Assembly (NCBI GenBank): GCA_944470555.2
Contig: OX104127.1
Coordinates: 134,806,786-134,870,785, forward strand
DNA: 64,000 bases
Reading direction: 5' to 3'
From: Heterobilharzia americana
Lineage: Eukaryota > Platyhelminthes > Trematoda > Strigeidida > Schistosomatidae
Numbering within the stretch: the stretch's first letter is position 1; the number at the start of each line of letters is the position of its first letter. Below are positions 46,721 through 58,962 of this stretch, in pieces. The position numbers and the translations under genes were made by a program. The notes under the pieces are model-generated. The model was not told where the DNA came from. It searched no databases and saw nothing but the letters and a program-made list of their open reading frames with translations.

Positions 46721-46929
46721 AGCCCATTAAATTTGGCGCAAATCTTCTGAAATGGTACTTTGAAGTAGTAAGTGATGTTTCTTGAGAAAACAACATTCAA
46801 GAAGACTGAATTCTACCCACTTTGTCATATGGCCTCATTTATTTCTTTTATATTTTCCGATTGCAGTGGTTACCAGTACTTTTATCTTCATTAGTAAAAC
46901 AATAACTGCATTGCATTTTTAATTGATTT

Positions 46930-47562
46930 ATTAGATAGACCATAGAGAAAAACAGTATTCTTCACTGGATTACGTTTCGGACATAATTTACTGTTCATAA
47001 TCATTTCGAGATAACTACAAGAATTCGAGACATCTTTTACGTAGTCTTAATTTCCTTGCTCCTTGTGAGTTGGGTAGTAGGGTTTTCTATGTATCCAGAA
47101 CATGTGCTGAGTCATTATCGTTGTGTGCATTTAGTATTGATTCGATAAACAAAGTTTCGGCTATCAATCTCTCCTTCCACTCTGCCATGTTAGTTTTAAG
47201 GATTTCCACCCTGTCCTATCCTATTATGTGGATATGTAATTGAACGCACAGCTACGGCTCAGCTTTCTTCTTAATTCTTTACCTTACTAGGATCTGCCAT
47301 TATCGATGTAACTGGTTTTTTGTGCTCAGGTTACCTTGGTGACCCTGGTCAATTACTTTGACCTATGTATTTGACCTCGTAATTGTTGTAAGGGATTCTC
47401 TTAACCAAATCATTCTACCTAATTGGGTCAGTTGGGTCTTTTAACCTACAAAGCTTATTTCGAAGTGAATTTATAGGTTTCAATACCACTCTAATTCTAG
47501 GCAGCCTTGTTGAGAATCCTGTGCAGTGTCTCTAAGATGCCTTTCAGGTATGTTAATACCTT
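46930..47562 (-). mobile_element. PLE copy, 5'-truncated
   Basis: The minus strand reads linker end, TTAGAGACACTGCACAGG, GGATTCTCAACAAGGCTGCC, GTCAAATACATAGGTCAAAG (the YIG region of GIY-YIG) and continues through the AATGGCAGATCCTAGTAAGG block to the 3' end with GTCCGAAACGTAATC near 46968. It is 5'-truncated just before the linker and frameshifted. Immediately right of it lies a plus-strand SINE-A piece. Confidence 0.78.
46968..47012 (-). ncRNA. hammerhead-like motif at PLE 3' end, decayed
   Basis: The minus strand has ATGATTAT (47004-46997), an imperfect stem II (GAACA with TGTCC) and GAAACGT. Stem I is weak. It is listed because the 8-base segment matches the other PLE copies. Confidence 0.35.
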
Positions 47563-47567
47563 AGAGG

Positions 47568-47700
47568 TAATAGGTATGCACCAATGAGGAGTTCTATACT
47601 AGCAAAGGTACAGCTGTTCAGTGTTCCCAGGCTTTTAACGCTTATGCAACTAATTTCAGTCGGTAGTGAAAACTAACTTGAAATCAACTACAAAAAATTA
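47568..47700 (+). repeat. SINE-A 3' part joined to PLE
   Basis: GGTATGCACCAATGAGGAG, TTCTATACTAGCAAAGGTAC and AGCTGTTCAGTGTTCCCAGG show the ribozyme region (GAAA changed to AAAG) and the tail. The start is at stem I of the ribozyme, some six bases from the truncated end of a minus-strand PLE, giving a head-to-head PLE/SINE chimera. Confidence 0.75.
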
Positions 47701-47704
47701 AAAA

Positions 47705-48210
47705 CGTCACTTTATACCATATTGTTCATTCATAGTTTTATTTGACTGGGCAAAATTAATTTTCTCGCTTTCAACAATTCATTTGTAACACTGTAGCATA
47801 AACAATAATTTTTTCTGTCTGATAACAGTATAATGATGCTTATAATACACCCTGTTTATACGATAAGGAGTGAACAGATGCATTTAATTTTGTGGTGAAC
47901 TAGCTTTTCTCAATAAGATGATTTTTGGTTTAAAGAAACAAGTTTCTCTGATTGATTTATTGCTTCAGCAATCATATCCTCAAAAGTTACATAATAAAAA
48001 GAGATATAGGAACTGGGTGCAACTCAGCCTTCCTGGTATGTATCCATTTCGACTAAAATTTAAACTAAGATGGAGTAAAATGATTCTGTATATTTGCTTG
48101 ATAAGCTGATGGAGAATAAGGACGGTGCACTACCTTCAAAATCCGTTAAATTCTGTGTTTTGCAGTTACTTCATTTGGCGGATCACTGAACAGTGTAAAG
48201 CAATAAATAT
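47705..48210. other. no recognisable gene or repeat
   Basis: The frame at 47918-48109 (+) has no domain. Confidence 0.4.
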
Positions 48211-48214
48211 ATAT

Positions 48215-48620
48215 TAACTACCATTTTGACCATCTGGGATAGTCGTGGTTTGGCAGACGTATATCGATACTGATGATTGAAGGTGAAATGAAAATTTGGA
48301 CTGCGGCTAGATTCTAACCAGTGGCCATTGGGTTTTCGGCCCAGTGCTCAACTAACTGAGGTATGAGGCCCGATTGCTAACCAGATTTTTGTTTTACTTT
48401 AGTCACCAATAGTTTGGCCTGACTGTCATATGAATTCGTGACGTATTACAATGGCTTGGTCGTACTCACACTGGCTGTCTAGTCAGGACTTCTCGTCTCA
48501 GTCAAAATCTAACTGAATTAGAGAGGACGGGGAATATCACATTGATTATCATTTTGACTATCTGAGGTAGACATGGTTTGGCAGACTAGTATGATACTGT
48601 GTAGTGATTGAAGAGAAATT
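48215..48620 (-). repeat. SINE-B copy plus tail of a second unit, left arm
   Basis: 48215-48530 is a full minus-strand unit. 48535-48620 is the tail of another minus-strand unit joined to its head (GTTTGGCAGACTAGTATGAT and ATTTTGACTATCTGAGGTAG on the plus strand). The minus arm is therefore more than one unit long, in head-to-tail order. Confidence 0.75.
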
Positions 48621-48735
48621 AAAAATCTGGTCAGCAGTTGGGCCTGGTAGATCAGCTGGTAGAGCACCAGGTCGGAATCCCGCTGGTTCGAATCCCGCCG
48701 ATGTCAACATTTTCATTTCACCTTAAATCATCACT
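48621..48735 (+). repeat. SINE-B tRNA-like head and tail, right arm
   Basis: GAAATTAAAAATCTGGTCAG, then an A box TAGATCAGCTGG and B box GGTTCGAATCCC, then CATTTCACCTTAAATCATCA. It starts where the minus arm stops. The B box is the best in the window. Confidence 0.8.
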
Positions 48736-48739
48736 CAAT

Positions 48740-51050
48740 ATACATACATATTTCTCAGTAGTTTTGGATTATAAATTATCACACATACACAATCAAATGT
48801 TTTGTGCAACACGCCTTTCATTCAGTTTATTGTGAATTTTTAAACTAGAGAAAAACATCTGTTTAGTCCACTTTGTTTCCTCAAGCTGACGTCAGTTAGT
48901 GATTATCAGCGGCCTGATTCAATATTCTCGCACATTACAGTCCTAAGCACTGATTAATTGGATATTACACTTAGAATGACCAGTTTGTTATTCAGGAAAG
49001 TGTTAATTATGAAAATCTGAATCTAGGTTACGTATGCTTTTGAAATTACGAACTAGTAAACTTGTCTCCAGTATCTAGAATGTACGTTTTTCTTGTAGTG
49101 AATAATGCAAGAGGGGGAGTCGCAGTCAGTCAACCAGCATAAACATTTTTGTCTTATAGAAATGAAACTTTATGAATGCACACTTAATGAATACACAAAT
49201 CCATGGTAGAGTGAAAGCTGACTGCGTGACCTAGTCGGCTATCATCTTTATCTAGGACACACTAAAAAGAATTGAAATTTTATGACTAAAATTAGCAACA
49301 ACAAAATATTTTTCGTAATCATTGAATACTAGATCAAAGTTATCACAGAAGGAAGTATTCCAAAGGCATAATGAATATAAACATATATATATATATATAC
49401 ATATATGTATATATATCTAGAAAATTACTATTTTTAAAAAGTTTACATTTCACTTATGACAGAAATACGACTGACTGCTTCATGCATACTGAATTAACTC
49501 ATTTTCTGGTAATCTACATGAAATTGATAGGTAGGTGGATGCGAATTACTTCGTTTACGACAACAGTTTGTTGACATTTATGAAGACAGAAATATTACAG
49601 AAAATCTACATAATATATGCTTACCTGCTACAAGTAAATATCACCAGGTAATATCATTCAGCTGATATTTCTGAAAGTAAAAGATATAAATCATGAAATG
49701 TCAGGATGCTTTTTATCCAACTCATTGACAGTCATCTTTTGCTGTCTTGAATGCACACACGCAAACAAATCGTTAAATATCTTTCTTTTGTGCAGCAAAA
49801 CACCTAAACAGTGAACCAAACTGAAAATTATTGTTACAATGGTAGATAAACAACGGGGAATCAAGAGACTTACAAATAAAGATCTATCAGATACTTTGGT
49901 ATGTAACCCTTAAACTGGGGAATAATTTACAGTGTTTTACGAGCAATCCTTCAAGTCAAAATGCATTTTACTTAATTCAGGCATGTGCTCATGTAAAAGT
50001 TAATCTGAGAGATAGTAAACTGGTGGAGCAGATTTGAAAATGCCCAGGTTCTAACCTCCGAAATAAAGACGTTTGACCAGTTGAGATGGGCCAGTAGACG
50101 ATGAGGAAATTACCTCTCTAAACTAAGCTGAAGGATTAAGAGGGGTTCCATGCAACACTGAAAACTTTTTGTGAAACATCAAAAACTGATAATTGTTTGG
50201 TGATCTCCGAGCTTTGAGGTTTGTTCTCAGTTGTTTCATCACCAGGCTGGGAGAATTATTCAGCATTGAACACTAGTCCACTCTTGATAGCAGCTACCAC
50301 CTCATTTCAAATTCCGTGGTTATCAGTATGCAAAATACTGAATGAAGTCAAGTCCAGAACCATAGAATGTAATTTCAAATTAGTAAACTTCTTACGGAAT
50401 ACCTAATTCAAAGATTGTTCAGGTAGCATCAGTGACCGGTTGCAAGCTGCATTTTCTGAAATCCTAAAGGAGAACCATGACTTCCAGGGTAGATCAAATC
50501 GTTAGAATGTGGACACACTTATGATAATGACTGGCTTTGAGATCCCGAAACAGCGAATATCAGATTCTACGCTTTTAGCTGTACGACATTTATGTGTATG
50601 CTTGTCTGTTGAATATCAATTATTCGTATGATGCTCTGTTGCTAACAAATGCTGGAATTGCCTTTATGCTCTCCGCTAACCCCAACACTTTTTTTGCACT
50701 CTATAAATTTTCAAGAAAAATTCATTCCACTATTTGTCGACATTACTCTTATTCATTTGGTGGATAAAGTGATTTTTGTAGAACTCATGGCCAGAAATTA
50801 CATACACATTCATTACTGCTGAAGTGTATGTCACCTTTGAGTCATATACTTTACTTGTTTTGATTTTAGAAGTTGATGAGACCTTTATATCCGTAAATAT
50901 CTCATAACTAAAACTTTTAACGAAAACAAAACCCTTTTTGTTGAATTTTATCTGTTACTTACGATTCAGAGTGCGTAGGGTTAATAATTATCCCCCCCCC
51001 CCAACAGTAATATACTCGCTAATAATACCTAGTAACCATTCCATATTTGC
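48740..51050. other. no supported gene
   Basis: It holds a TA-rich microsatellite at 49380-49418 and a short match to repeat D near 49115 (CAGTCAGTCAACCAGCATAAA). A run of eleven C is at 50992-51002, just before a LINE fragment. The frame at 50221-50406 (+) has no recognisable domain. Confidence 0.4.
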
Positions 51051-51059
51051 AAGACTACG

Positions 51060-51840
51060 AGACAACAGAATGAATCCTCAAACACAATCAGTGTCAGGTG
51101 CCCGTTTGAATAAGATCAGCTTTGCACACTCACGCTGAGCAAAAATCTGAGTTTGTTTGGCATACGTTTCGCACCTGTCAGATGTAAAATGAAGCTTCAG
51201 GACTGGTATGCAGCAAATACTTTTAGTTTAAAGTAGTGGAATGCATCGACCATTTCTGTTACTTGGTGAGTTGTATCAGTCCGAATGGCCTGGTAGCTGA
51301 AGAAATCTCAGTTCCATTAAAGAAGGCCCGTTCGGCATTTATCGAATTCCATCATCTGTGGCGAGGGTTGGATATTCGACTACCTTATAAAGCACGAGTA
51401 TACGGTGCTGCAGTCTTTTCTGTCTGGTTATTCGGCTGCGAGACATGGCCGTTAAAAGTAGAGGACATGAAGCGATTACATGGTTTTGGCCATAGATGTC
51501 TTCGCGTAGTTGCTAGCGTTTGGCAGAATCACTGAATGAGCAATGTTGACTTCGGGTGACAGGTACTGGAGCGGATGGGCAAGTCAGTTGATGAGGTTGT
51601 GGACCTTAGTCGACTAAGATGGCTTGCGATGTGTTGTGCATGTTCAGCCATTGTCTACCTCAACCCACCACACTGAAGGAAGTTCGTTCAAGTTGGAGGG
51701 CTGTTTGTTTAAGTCGTAGCACCAGTCCACAAAGTCTCTTACTGGTGGTCTGAGCCAAGTGGTGTGATGTAGACTGTCTAGCTGGGGCCCTTGGGACAAA
51801 GGAAATCAGTGTTTGAGAACGCTTTGAGTGATGACTGAAA
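51060..51840 (+). mobile_element. LINE C-terminal domain relic
   Basis: A 99-codon frame (51236-51535) begins MECIDHFCYLVSCISPNG and continues with KKARSAFIEFHHLWRGLDI, VFSVWLFGCETWPLKVED and MKRLHGFGHRCLRVVA. These are the conserved C-terminal blocks after the RT of RTE-like trematode LINEs (Y-L-G-S-x-I, Y-G-x-E-T-W, and the R-C-L-R motif). Past the stop the frames SVDEVVDLSRLRWLAM and LGPLGQRKS extend the same family. Upstream traces (RCKMKLQDWYAAN) belong to the region before it. 5'-truncated and broken by stops. Confidence 0.82.
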
Positions 51841-51844
51841 AGGC

Positions 51845-53635
51845 TTTTAAAGAGATCAAAAATTGCTCACTCATATATAACAGTACTTACAAAAACCACT
51901 GCAAAGTGAATATATCAACAGATAGAGTTACTTTCAGTTTTCTCACTTCGGCAACAAGCCGGATTGTTGCGTCTAGACTTCAGCAACGTCCATTTGTTGT
52001 CTTACAGCTGAGTTTACTATTCGCGTGGGTCTTTGCCATCAGAGCTCACCTTCAACCTAATAGTTCTTATAGTTCCCTGATGCTATTCTAAATGATGCAA
52101 CCAAATTTTAGGAAGGTGTGGCCTTCTTGAAAACTGTTAGACAAGTGCATCGGCTAACTGTACTGATGCTAATGAATTCCTGTCAGTTAGGATATGTTTT
52201 TTGAGATCAAATCAGCTAATAAACGCCTTTTCCAGTGAGTACTTGAAGACAAGTTATTAAATACCAAATTCAACAGCTATGTTAAACAGTACAATAAAAC
52301 TGATACCACCAGCCTACTGCAGTTTCCTTCATAATTATTTGAGAACTGTCTAGGATACTTAACATTTACATGGGTTGAAAAGAAATGTTCTTGTAGTAAT
52401 TTACGGTTTTCTTCATTCCCGGGATTTTACAGACGTGACAGACTAAGTAGTATCATAAGAAAAATATATTTATTCAGCTAAATAGCTATGCTTTATACGG
52501 AACAGGAACAGGAATATGACAGCTCTTGGGGAAGTTTGACGATAGCAGACATCTACATAGATATGATTTGTGTAAGACTGATACTATGGCAACTGAATAG
52601 GATCTCATGTTACACTTTACAAAGGATATAACTCCGATTGACTGGTTTGCCGACAGCATTAACTTAAGCGACACCTTTATGACCTATTCTTATAGATAAA
52701 ATATAAAACACTCAAAAACTAGTGAAATAAAAACATAAACCTGTAAGTTGCACTATGTTCATGAAATACATACGATAGAAAGTTATGTTAGCTGTTTTCC
52801 TACATCGATTAAAATCCCAGTAGATATAGTTGTGAATTTACAAAGCTAGATGAAGCTGAGTCAGAGCATACAGCTAACTTCCGTAGTTGACACTTCGTTA
52901 TAATCCCAATAAGTTAAGTCAACGAAATGCATAACCTTATAGTTTTGTGGCTTTCACCAGTGAATTTGTTGACGTGGTTCATAAATTATTCTGAGACAAG
53001 TTGTTTATTGAAATGGAAGTGCGCATACGCTTCTTAACTGAATAACTTATCGTCTGTGTCGGACATCACCATTTCTCGGAACAGAGGACGATTAGCTGAA
53101 TTCATGTCTACCATATAAAACAAACCATGCGACACACTATAGCACGTGAATCTGATGACGAAGAATACTAACTTCTACAATGATATGGTGTAGTTATTGC
53201 TGAAAAACTTGGCGTACAGTAAGTGACAGAATTTATAGTTACCTGTTTCAAATATTCTGAACTTTGGGTGAGTTAACTGACCACAGTGAATGAACAACAC
53301 GAGACAGGACTAATGAAGGTGGCCATTGAGAAACTGCACTAAGTCTCAATCAGGTATAAAAATCTTACATTAAATGGAATTCAGAAACACGAACCCTAAT
53401 AATAAGGTAGTGAGAAAAGACTTAAAACTGACTGCATTTTCTAAAATAATTCAATTGTACTTACAAATATTGCTAACAAATAACAGTTTTTTGTTAGTTA
53501 CTTATGTTACCTGATTACTATACTGTGAAAGGGTCAAGGTAACCATAGTTTTTGGAGACAGAAGGAAATCATCACTTGCTTCCTAATGAAGACAACGAGT
53601 TCACATAGTGTTCATGAACACAAAGATTAGATTTC
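51845..53635. other. no supported gene
   Basis: The frame at 51828-52091 (+) follows the LINE 3' end and is less A+T-rich near 51940-52070, but no domain is recognised. Confidence 0.4.
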
Positions 53636-53639
53636 AGAC

Positions 53640-54180
53640 TGTGAATTGGAAGTGATTCAGCTACGTATAGATAACCTAGTCAATGTCCTCTGGAGTTGTA
53701 AGCTATCGCTCTGCATGTCATTTTAGAGAATTTTCTGGGAGACGAAGAGTAGCATATCTAGTGATATCACGATGTTCACGAATAGAATTGACGATGTTAC
53801 TTACCTGGAAAATGTTTCAAAAATGGCCAGCAGACTTGTTGCTGACAGTGGTGACTGTATGTTACTTTGCCAGAACAAGTATACTGACAGGTGAACATTA
53901 ACGTGGCCCACAGCGATTTCTAACTTTCAGTGCGCTGATAAATCTCCTCTCTGCTGGACAGTTTGATTTTCAGGCTACCTGCATGAAATATCTTCTTCAA
54001 TAACCATGGAAAGAGATTATGGGGGTTTCAGCTTCAGTGGCACTTCTAAATTTCAGGTTCATATAGACTATTTCCTATCAGACAGTCTATCCATTCCACA
54101 CTTGGAATCATTTAATCTTCAGCTGATCTTGGTTTTTTCCTTGTTTTCTGTTTTTCTTCCCTATGCTTCCCATTCACTTT
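53640..54180 (+). pseudogene. relic ORF, unrecognised
   Basis: One frame (the frame of 53643) can be read from 53643 to about 54180 with only three stops in about 180 codons. Segments include SSDITMFTNRIDDVTYLE, NVSKMASRLVADSGDCMLL and TSKFQVHIDYFLSDSLSIPH. In DNA of this composition a random frame would be expected to hold about four times as many stops. The segments are protein-like, but I know of no matching family, and the three stops are single-codon interruptions as in an old pseudogene. An intronless processed pseudogene, a retroelement ORF or a broken exon are all possible. Confidence 0.45.
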
Positions 54181-54184
54181 TTAT

Positions 54185-56395
54185 AACTGCTCAGTTTCTC
54201 TTGTGACATCTTGCTACGTACTATTCACATGTGTTCGTCTAACTAGCACATGTCGTAGAAGTACTTCTGAAATTTGTTTTTATTTTTGGGTGAAAAAGTT
54301 GTTGCAATAGTGAAGGGCCTGTGTTAAAAAGTGATTTGAATGAATGTTTTAATGTATCCATAGTTTTATAACTGGGAATCAGTTTCACTCAAAAACTACA
54401 ACATTTTACTGGCCACATTTTTGTTTTCCGGATTCTGTCAGTACAATAACGTTCTTATATCTTGTTAAGGAAATAGGCTTTGAAGAAGCCATTAACTAAG
54501 GCATGTGATAAGCAGTGAAGTGAATCGCATTGAGAACGAAATATTTAAAATAAAGGCCCTTAACGGCAGTATGCTGATGACGTCACTTCCTGTTCACACC
54601 AGACATCGTTTAGAAAGCCGCATCTACAAACACGGTTCAAAAGTGAGTTGAATTATTGGGTTTTATGACACTTTCAGTAATAAGCTGTTGAAGAAAAGAG
54701 TTTCTTTATCTGTGTCTCAAATATAAGTATTTTCTACCCTAGAAACCAAATAGGTGTGAATATATTCTATCATTTTGTAGACTTAGAATCACTAATAAAG
54801 GCATTGTAAACCGTTTTTACCACTAAGTACTCAGCAACATGGCCTGTTCAACACCTTTGAGAAATTTAGAACAAATGTTGAATTTTACCAGAGATACTTT
54901 TAAGGGAACTACTTTTTTTATCAGTGATAAAAATTGACTGAATGTAATTTACAATTTTTAGAAGACATATATTGATTGATATTTAGGTGGTTAATGCGCT
55001 AAACAATAAAACCCAATGAGTTGACTGCAACTGGAGAGTATTTGTTTTCAGGTTGTCTGGTGGGAAGAAAGAACCAAAGCTTATAGATTGCTTTTGATTG
55101 TGATACTTTATGGATCAGATTAACCTGTTCTTAAGAGAGAAATGACTAGAAACATTAAACGTTTGATTGGTGGTGAACATATGTATATACTGACAGTACA
55201 AAAGGGTAAATCAGAATTGGTGTACGGATTTCTGTCAACTGCCTCAATTAAGTTACAATCGATAAAAATAGACTGTGGTAGTAAGTATTACAGCTTAAGT
55301 GAGATCTGATAACATAAAGTTGAAATCTCTACAGAGAACACTTACTGTTTGTAGTCAAGTCTTGTAGAAGAGCAGCCATGGTTGAAGTACCTCAGTTATC
55401 ACACCTCTAACTGCAGCACCGGGTTTTATCGGTTCTAGTTCCTAGCTGGATATAACTTACTGACAATGGCTAACCTAGGTTCAGAGTTTCTTATTGATTC
55501 CCATTAGGAACATAGCATTTATTTTATCTTTTATTAGAAGTAGTGCTGTTAACCTAACCCAGATGTGCTAATTTAAATCCAAACCGAGTCGTTTGTTGAT
55601 ACTTTTAATTTCCCGTTAATAGACTGGATTGAATTTATTGATCATTGTAGGCATATGGGTTCCTATATGGATGTCTCGGTACTGTATGAAGATTCATTAC
55701 GTTATAACTTGTTGGTGCTGACAAGCGAATGGATCCAGGACGCATGTTTCTTCTCAACTTGGGCTTGTTAGCTGGATGCCCCTCCATCCCAATGAGTGAA
55801 GTTGTCTTCATGGGGACTTGAAACCTAGAACTTACAGCGTCATCTACTAGACTACTGACGTAGGAGAGTTAAACTGAGTTGTTCATCGACTTGCACAACA
55901 GATTAGTTATGATCTTCAGTAAATTTATGACCAGAAATAGAGTTTAATGTATACTGACAGTTTTCTTAACCAATAAAATTTGTGAAACTTTGTATACTAC
56001 TTATATAAATAGTTGTCTAATAGACACATTTGGAGCCTTAATAAACGTGAAATGACTGCACACACTGTCAACTGATTAATTTCAGTTTGAAGACCATTTG
56101 TAATTTATACTTAAGGGAATGACTTATTATCCGATATATGTGGGACTATTGTGCCAGTTGTTCAATAATAACTGTTTTTATTATTACTACTAGTATTTTT
56201 CAATGTGAACTACCTGAATTCTCCTTATTAAATGATTTCATATTTGTCAGTTTAACGAAATCATAAATATTTAGATTACACAAAAATGTCTTATTTCGTC
56301 CTTAATAAGGTTACAAACTAAAATAAATAATATTAACTAGAATTGAATAAAAACACTTTGAATGAAGAGTTGCTTTTCAATAAATTGTTATCAGG
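54185..56395. other. no supported gene
   Basis: Near 55375-55475 a SINE-A-like head is seen. Otherwise nothing is assigned. No PLE or LINE blocks were found. Confidence 0.35.
55375..55475 (+). repeat. SINE-A head fragment, diverged
   Basis: GGTTGAAGTACCTCAG and GGTTCTAGTTCCTAGCTGG (B-box-like, as in GAGTTCGATCCCTAGCTGG of other copies), but neither hammerhead nor tail follows clearly. Confidence 0.4.
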
Positions 56396-56409
56396 TTCTG
56401 CGGTTAAAT

Positions 56410-56965
56410 ATTAATAGTAATAATAATAATAAAAACTTTATTCCAAACGACGTGCATGATACAGTATGAAATTTTCAGCACGGAATATTTCGAGAGACAC
56501 GCTTTCCGTAAAATATTTCCAAAAGAAATAATTAATGCATCTGCATAGTGTTATTAATAACAGTATTGAAGGCATAAATGTGAAACGGGCAGCTAGTGTT
56601 ACATTAGCATCTGTTCTTGATTGGTAAATTAACACAAAATCGAGTGTCATTTTGATGGTGATAGTTGAGTCAGCCAGCACAGAAATTTACAGTCCCGTAT
56701 AGATATCCTAGAAATGGTAATATGGTGTGTTTCTGAGCATTTACAAATAAATTTTAAACCGGCGGAACGCTTTTCCTTTGTTTTGTTCTTAGCTTGAGAA
56801 GCAAAAGCTTGATAACATTTTAAAAACGTATGAGAGTATGTGATACGTTCAGAAGATGCGAATGACTAAAACAAACTGAAATGGAAGAATCTGAAAGAAT
56901 ATAATCGGTGGAACGTATTTTGGTAGCTCAAGATTTAAGCCGGCTACCTTAGAGTTGTATCACAT
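56410..56965 (+). repeat. dispersed repeat D, copy 2
   Basis: Starts with an AAT triplet run and contains TTATTCCAAACGACG, AGTATGAAATTTTCAGC, GTTGAGTCAGCCAGCACAGAA, GTTCTTAGCTTGAGAAGC and AATCGGTGGAACG, collinear with 43018-43495. The aligned blocks keep order and spacing over about 500 bases. A 80-codon minus-strand frame inside (56438-56680) has no recognised domain. Confidence 0.6.
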
Positions 56966-56969
56966 GAGT

Positions 56970-58115
56970 ATATTTTCAAACTGGAATGTAAACTAAGGAC
57001 CGTAGGGTAATCCCATTTTTTTTCTCAAATTCGCTAATATTTAAATGAACTATGCACACATGATGAATATGATAGTCAAAGAAAAGACAACGAAACGTGT
57101 TTGGGATTACTGTAAGCTATATTCACTAGTCAAGATATCTGTTTTCACTTAAAATATCACGCATACAGAATAATCCTATCTTCACACACTCCTTAGAACA
57201 AATTGATCTTACTCTAAATTCTAGGCATCTGATTATATCATGTTTGTAACTAGAAGGGTCTCTGTAGACTGGACCTTAGCCGTCGGTTTTCTTTTTATAG
57301 GTCTACCTATTTTTCTTATCATTAGTGTAGGGAATCACTGATTTTCCATTCAAAAGTAAAATGAAATGATTGACGAATGCTGTTGGGGTGATTCAGAATA
57401 TAACTACTGTAAAGGCAGTTATTAAAGACGAGCAAAGTGTTATCCATATATTGACATAACAACTCCATATTCACAATTCGATCTGCAAAAATAACCCTTA
57501 TACGTGAATTGGACATTCATGAGACATTCTAGCCATAATACTTGCAAACAGGCAGTAAAGATGTCATTATTCACTTATCTCTTTACCAACTATTCGTAAA
57601 TGTAATCCACAGTTTCAATAAGAAGCAGCGAACTTACTGAAAAGAATATTCTTCCTCTAGGTTTTATTTTAGCATTGAAAAATTGATCTTTCTGGTAGAA
57701 TATAAACTATTAGGATTAAGTCTTACAGAAATAGAATCGAATTCCATATTTTAAGTAAATTAACATCAATTCGATTTTTATAATTTATGTTTAAAAGGTA
57801 AAAAGTGGTATACCATTCTATATTTATTAGTTAAGAGATGCATTTGATAACTTTGGAAAACTGATAGTTTTCTACGCTTTTAGAGTTGTATAGAGAGTGT
57901 GTGCACAAAGCTAGTTAGTGCTCTGAAGTGTGCACATTACAACGAAGAGTGATATATTCAATGAACTGTATGACACTGTCATATTCCAGAAGCATAATGT
58001 AAGCAGCTAACAACTAAATGGAGAGCCTTTTCACAACAATAACACTTACACACTTCGATCAGGTGACTAGAAGCATCTGTAAGGGGAATTCAACACAATG
58101 TAGGTATCAAAATGT
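56970..58115. other. no recognisable gene or repeat
   Basis: No supported feature seen. Confidence 0.4.
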
Positions 58116-58119
58116 TATC

Positions 58120-58220
58120 CATCACCAAATGACGCTAATTCCAGTACTATCGAAAATCTGCAAGCATTGAACAGCTGTTTCGTCCTAATATGAGACTTAT
58201 CAACTGTGCCCACCTATTGT
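58120..58220 (-). repeat. SINE-A 3' part with ribozyme remnant, left arm
   Basis: The minus strand reads TAAGTCTCATATTAGGACG, AAACAGCTGTTCAATGC and the tail. GAAAC and stem II are preserved, but the CUGANGA core is not readable (CAGTTGA). Confidence 0.75.
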
Positions 58221-58224
58221 CTAC

Positions 58225-58470
58225 ATTGGTGGAAGTAGGAAAGTGTGGACCGGAGGATTCTTTCTGAGTTGCTCGACGACAGGGTGCTCACTATGAGACA
58301 TGGAAGTACTGGACTCTACCCTTAGAGGGACTGAAGAGTCGCATACTTGGACAAAACAGCTGTGGATTGGTCTAAGGCTTACAGTGGATTTCTATCTGAT
58401 TTCAGTTCATGATGAATCCCAATCTGGAGTCGACCAATCTCCACAAACCTCCAAATTGAAATACAGTGTC
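58225..58470 (+). repeat. SINE-A copy, right arm
   Basis: GTGGAAGTAGGAAAGTGTGG, then a diverged tRNA-like head, the ribozyme remnant (CTGAAGAGTCGCATAC, TGGACAAAACAGCTGT) and the tail (GATTTCAGTTCATGATGAAT). The core reads CTGAAGA, which fits CUGANGA, but GAAA has become AAAA. Confidence 0.75.
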
Positions 58471-58962
58471 AATATTCTGAAACCACTATCCACGAAAATA
58501 AAAAGAGTTGTAGAAGCCTAGCTTAAATTAATAACTAATAACATGAATTAACGTATGAAAATGATGATAACAGACTGGGAATAAAAATTGGACTAATTTT
58601 TCTAACGTCGCATCCTCAATCACTTATATGAATACTTTGATTGATCCACCGGTGAAATATATTTCGATAGTTAGTCATTAAGTTTCGTGCTTTTGGTAGC
58701 ATACTGTCTTGAAGTAACCATTATGGGAAATCCTGCAGATTCCTGTAGGTAAGGTAAATGCACAATGGTAACTGGAATTAGAAAACGCCATTCTGCATAA
58801 TGAAACTCTGGCTAGGAGTTCCAATCATGTGCTTTATATGCCCTCTTGGTGTGAGAAATGGTATGTTAATATAGGAGTAAAACTTCGGCACTGTGGTAGA
58901 CTTTAATTCCATCTTAGTCTGTTAATTAGAAGTGTCATGTGATGAAACAGTATCATTTACCA

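Noticed and set aside
1241..58470. Long terminal repeats of LTR retrotransposons
   Set aside because: The repeated blocks are inverted SINE or PLE copies, and no direct long terminal repeats flanking gag/pol-like frames were found.
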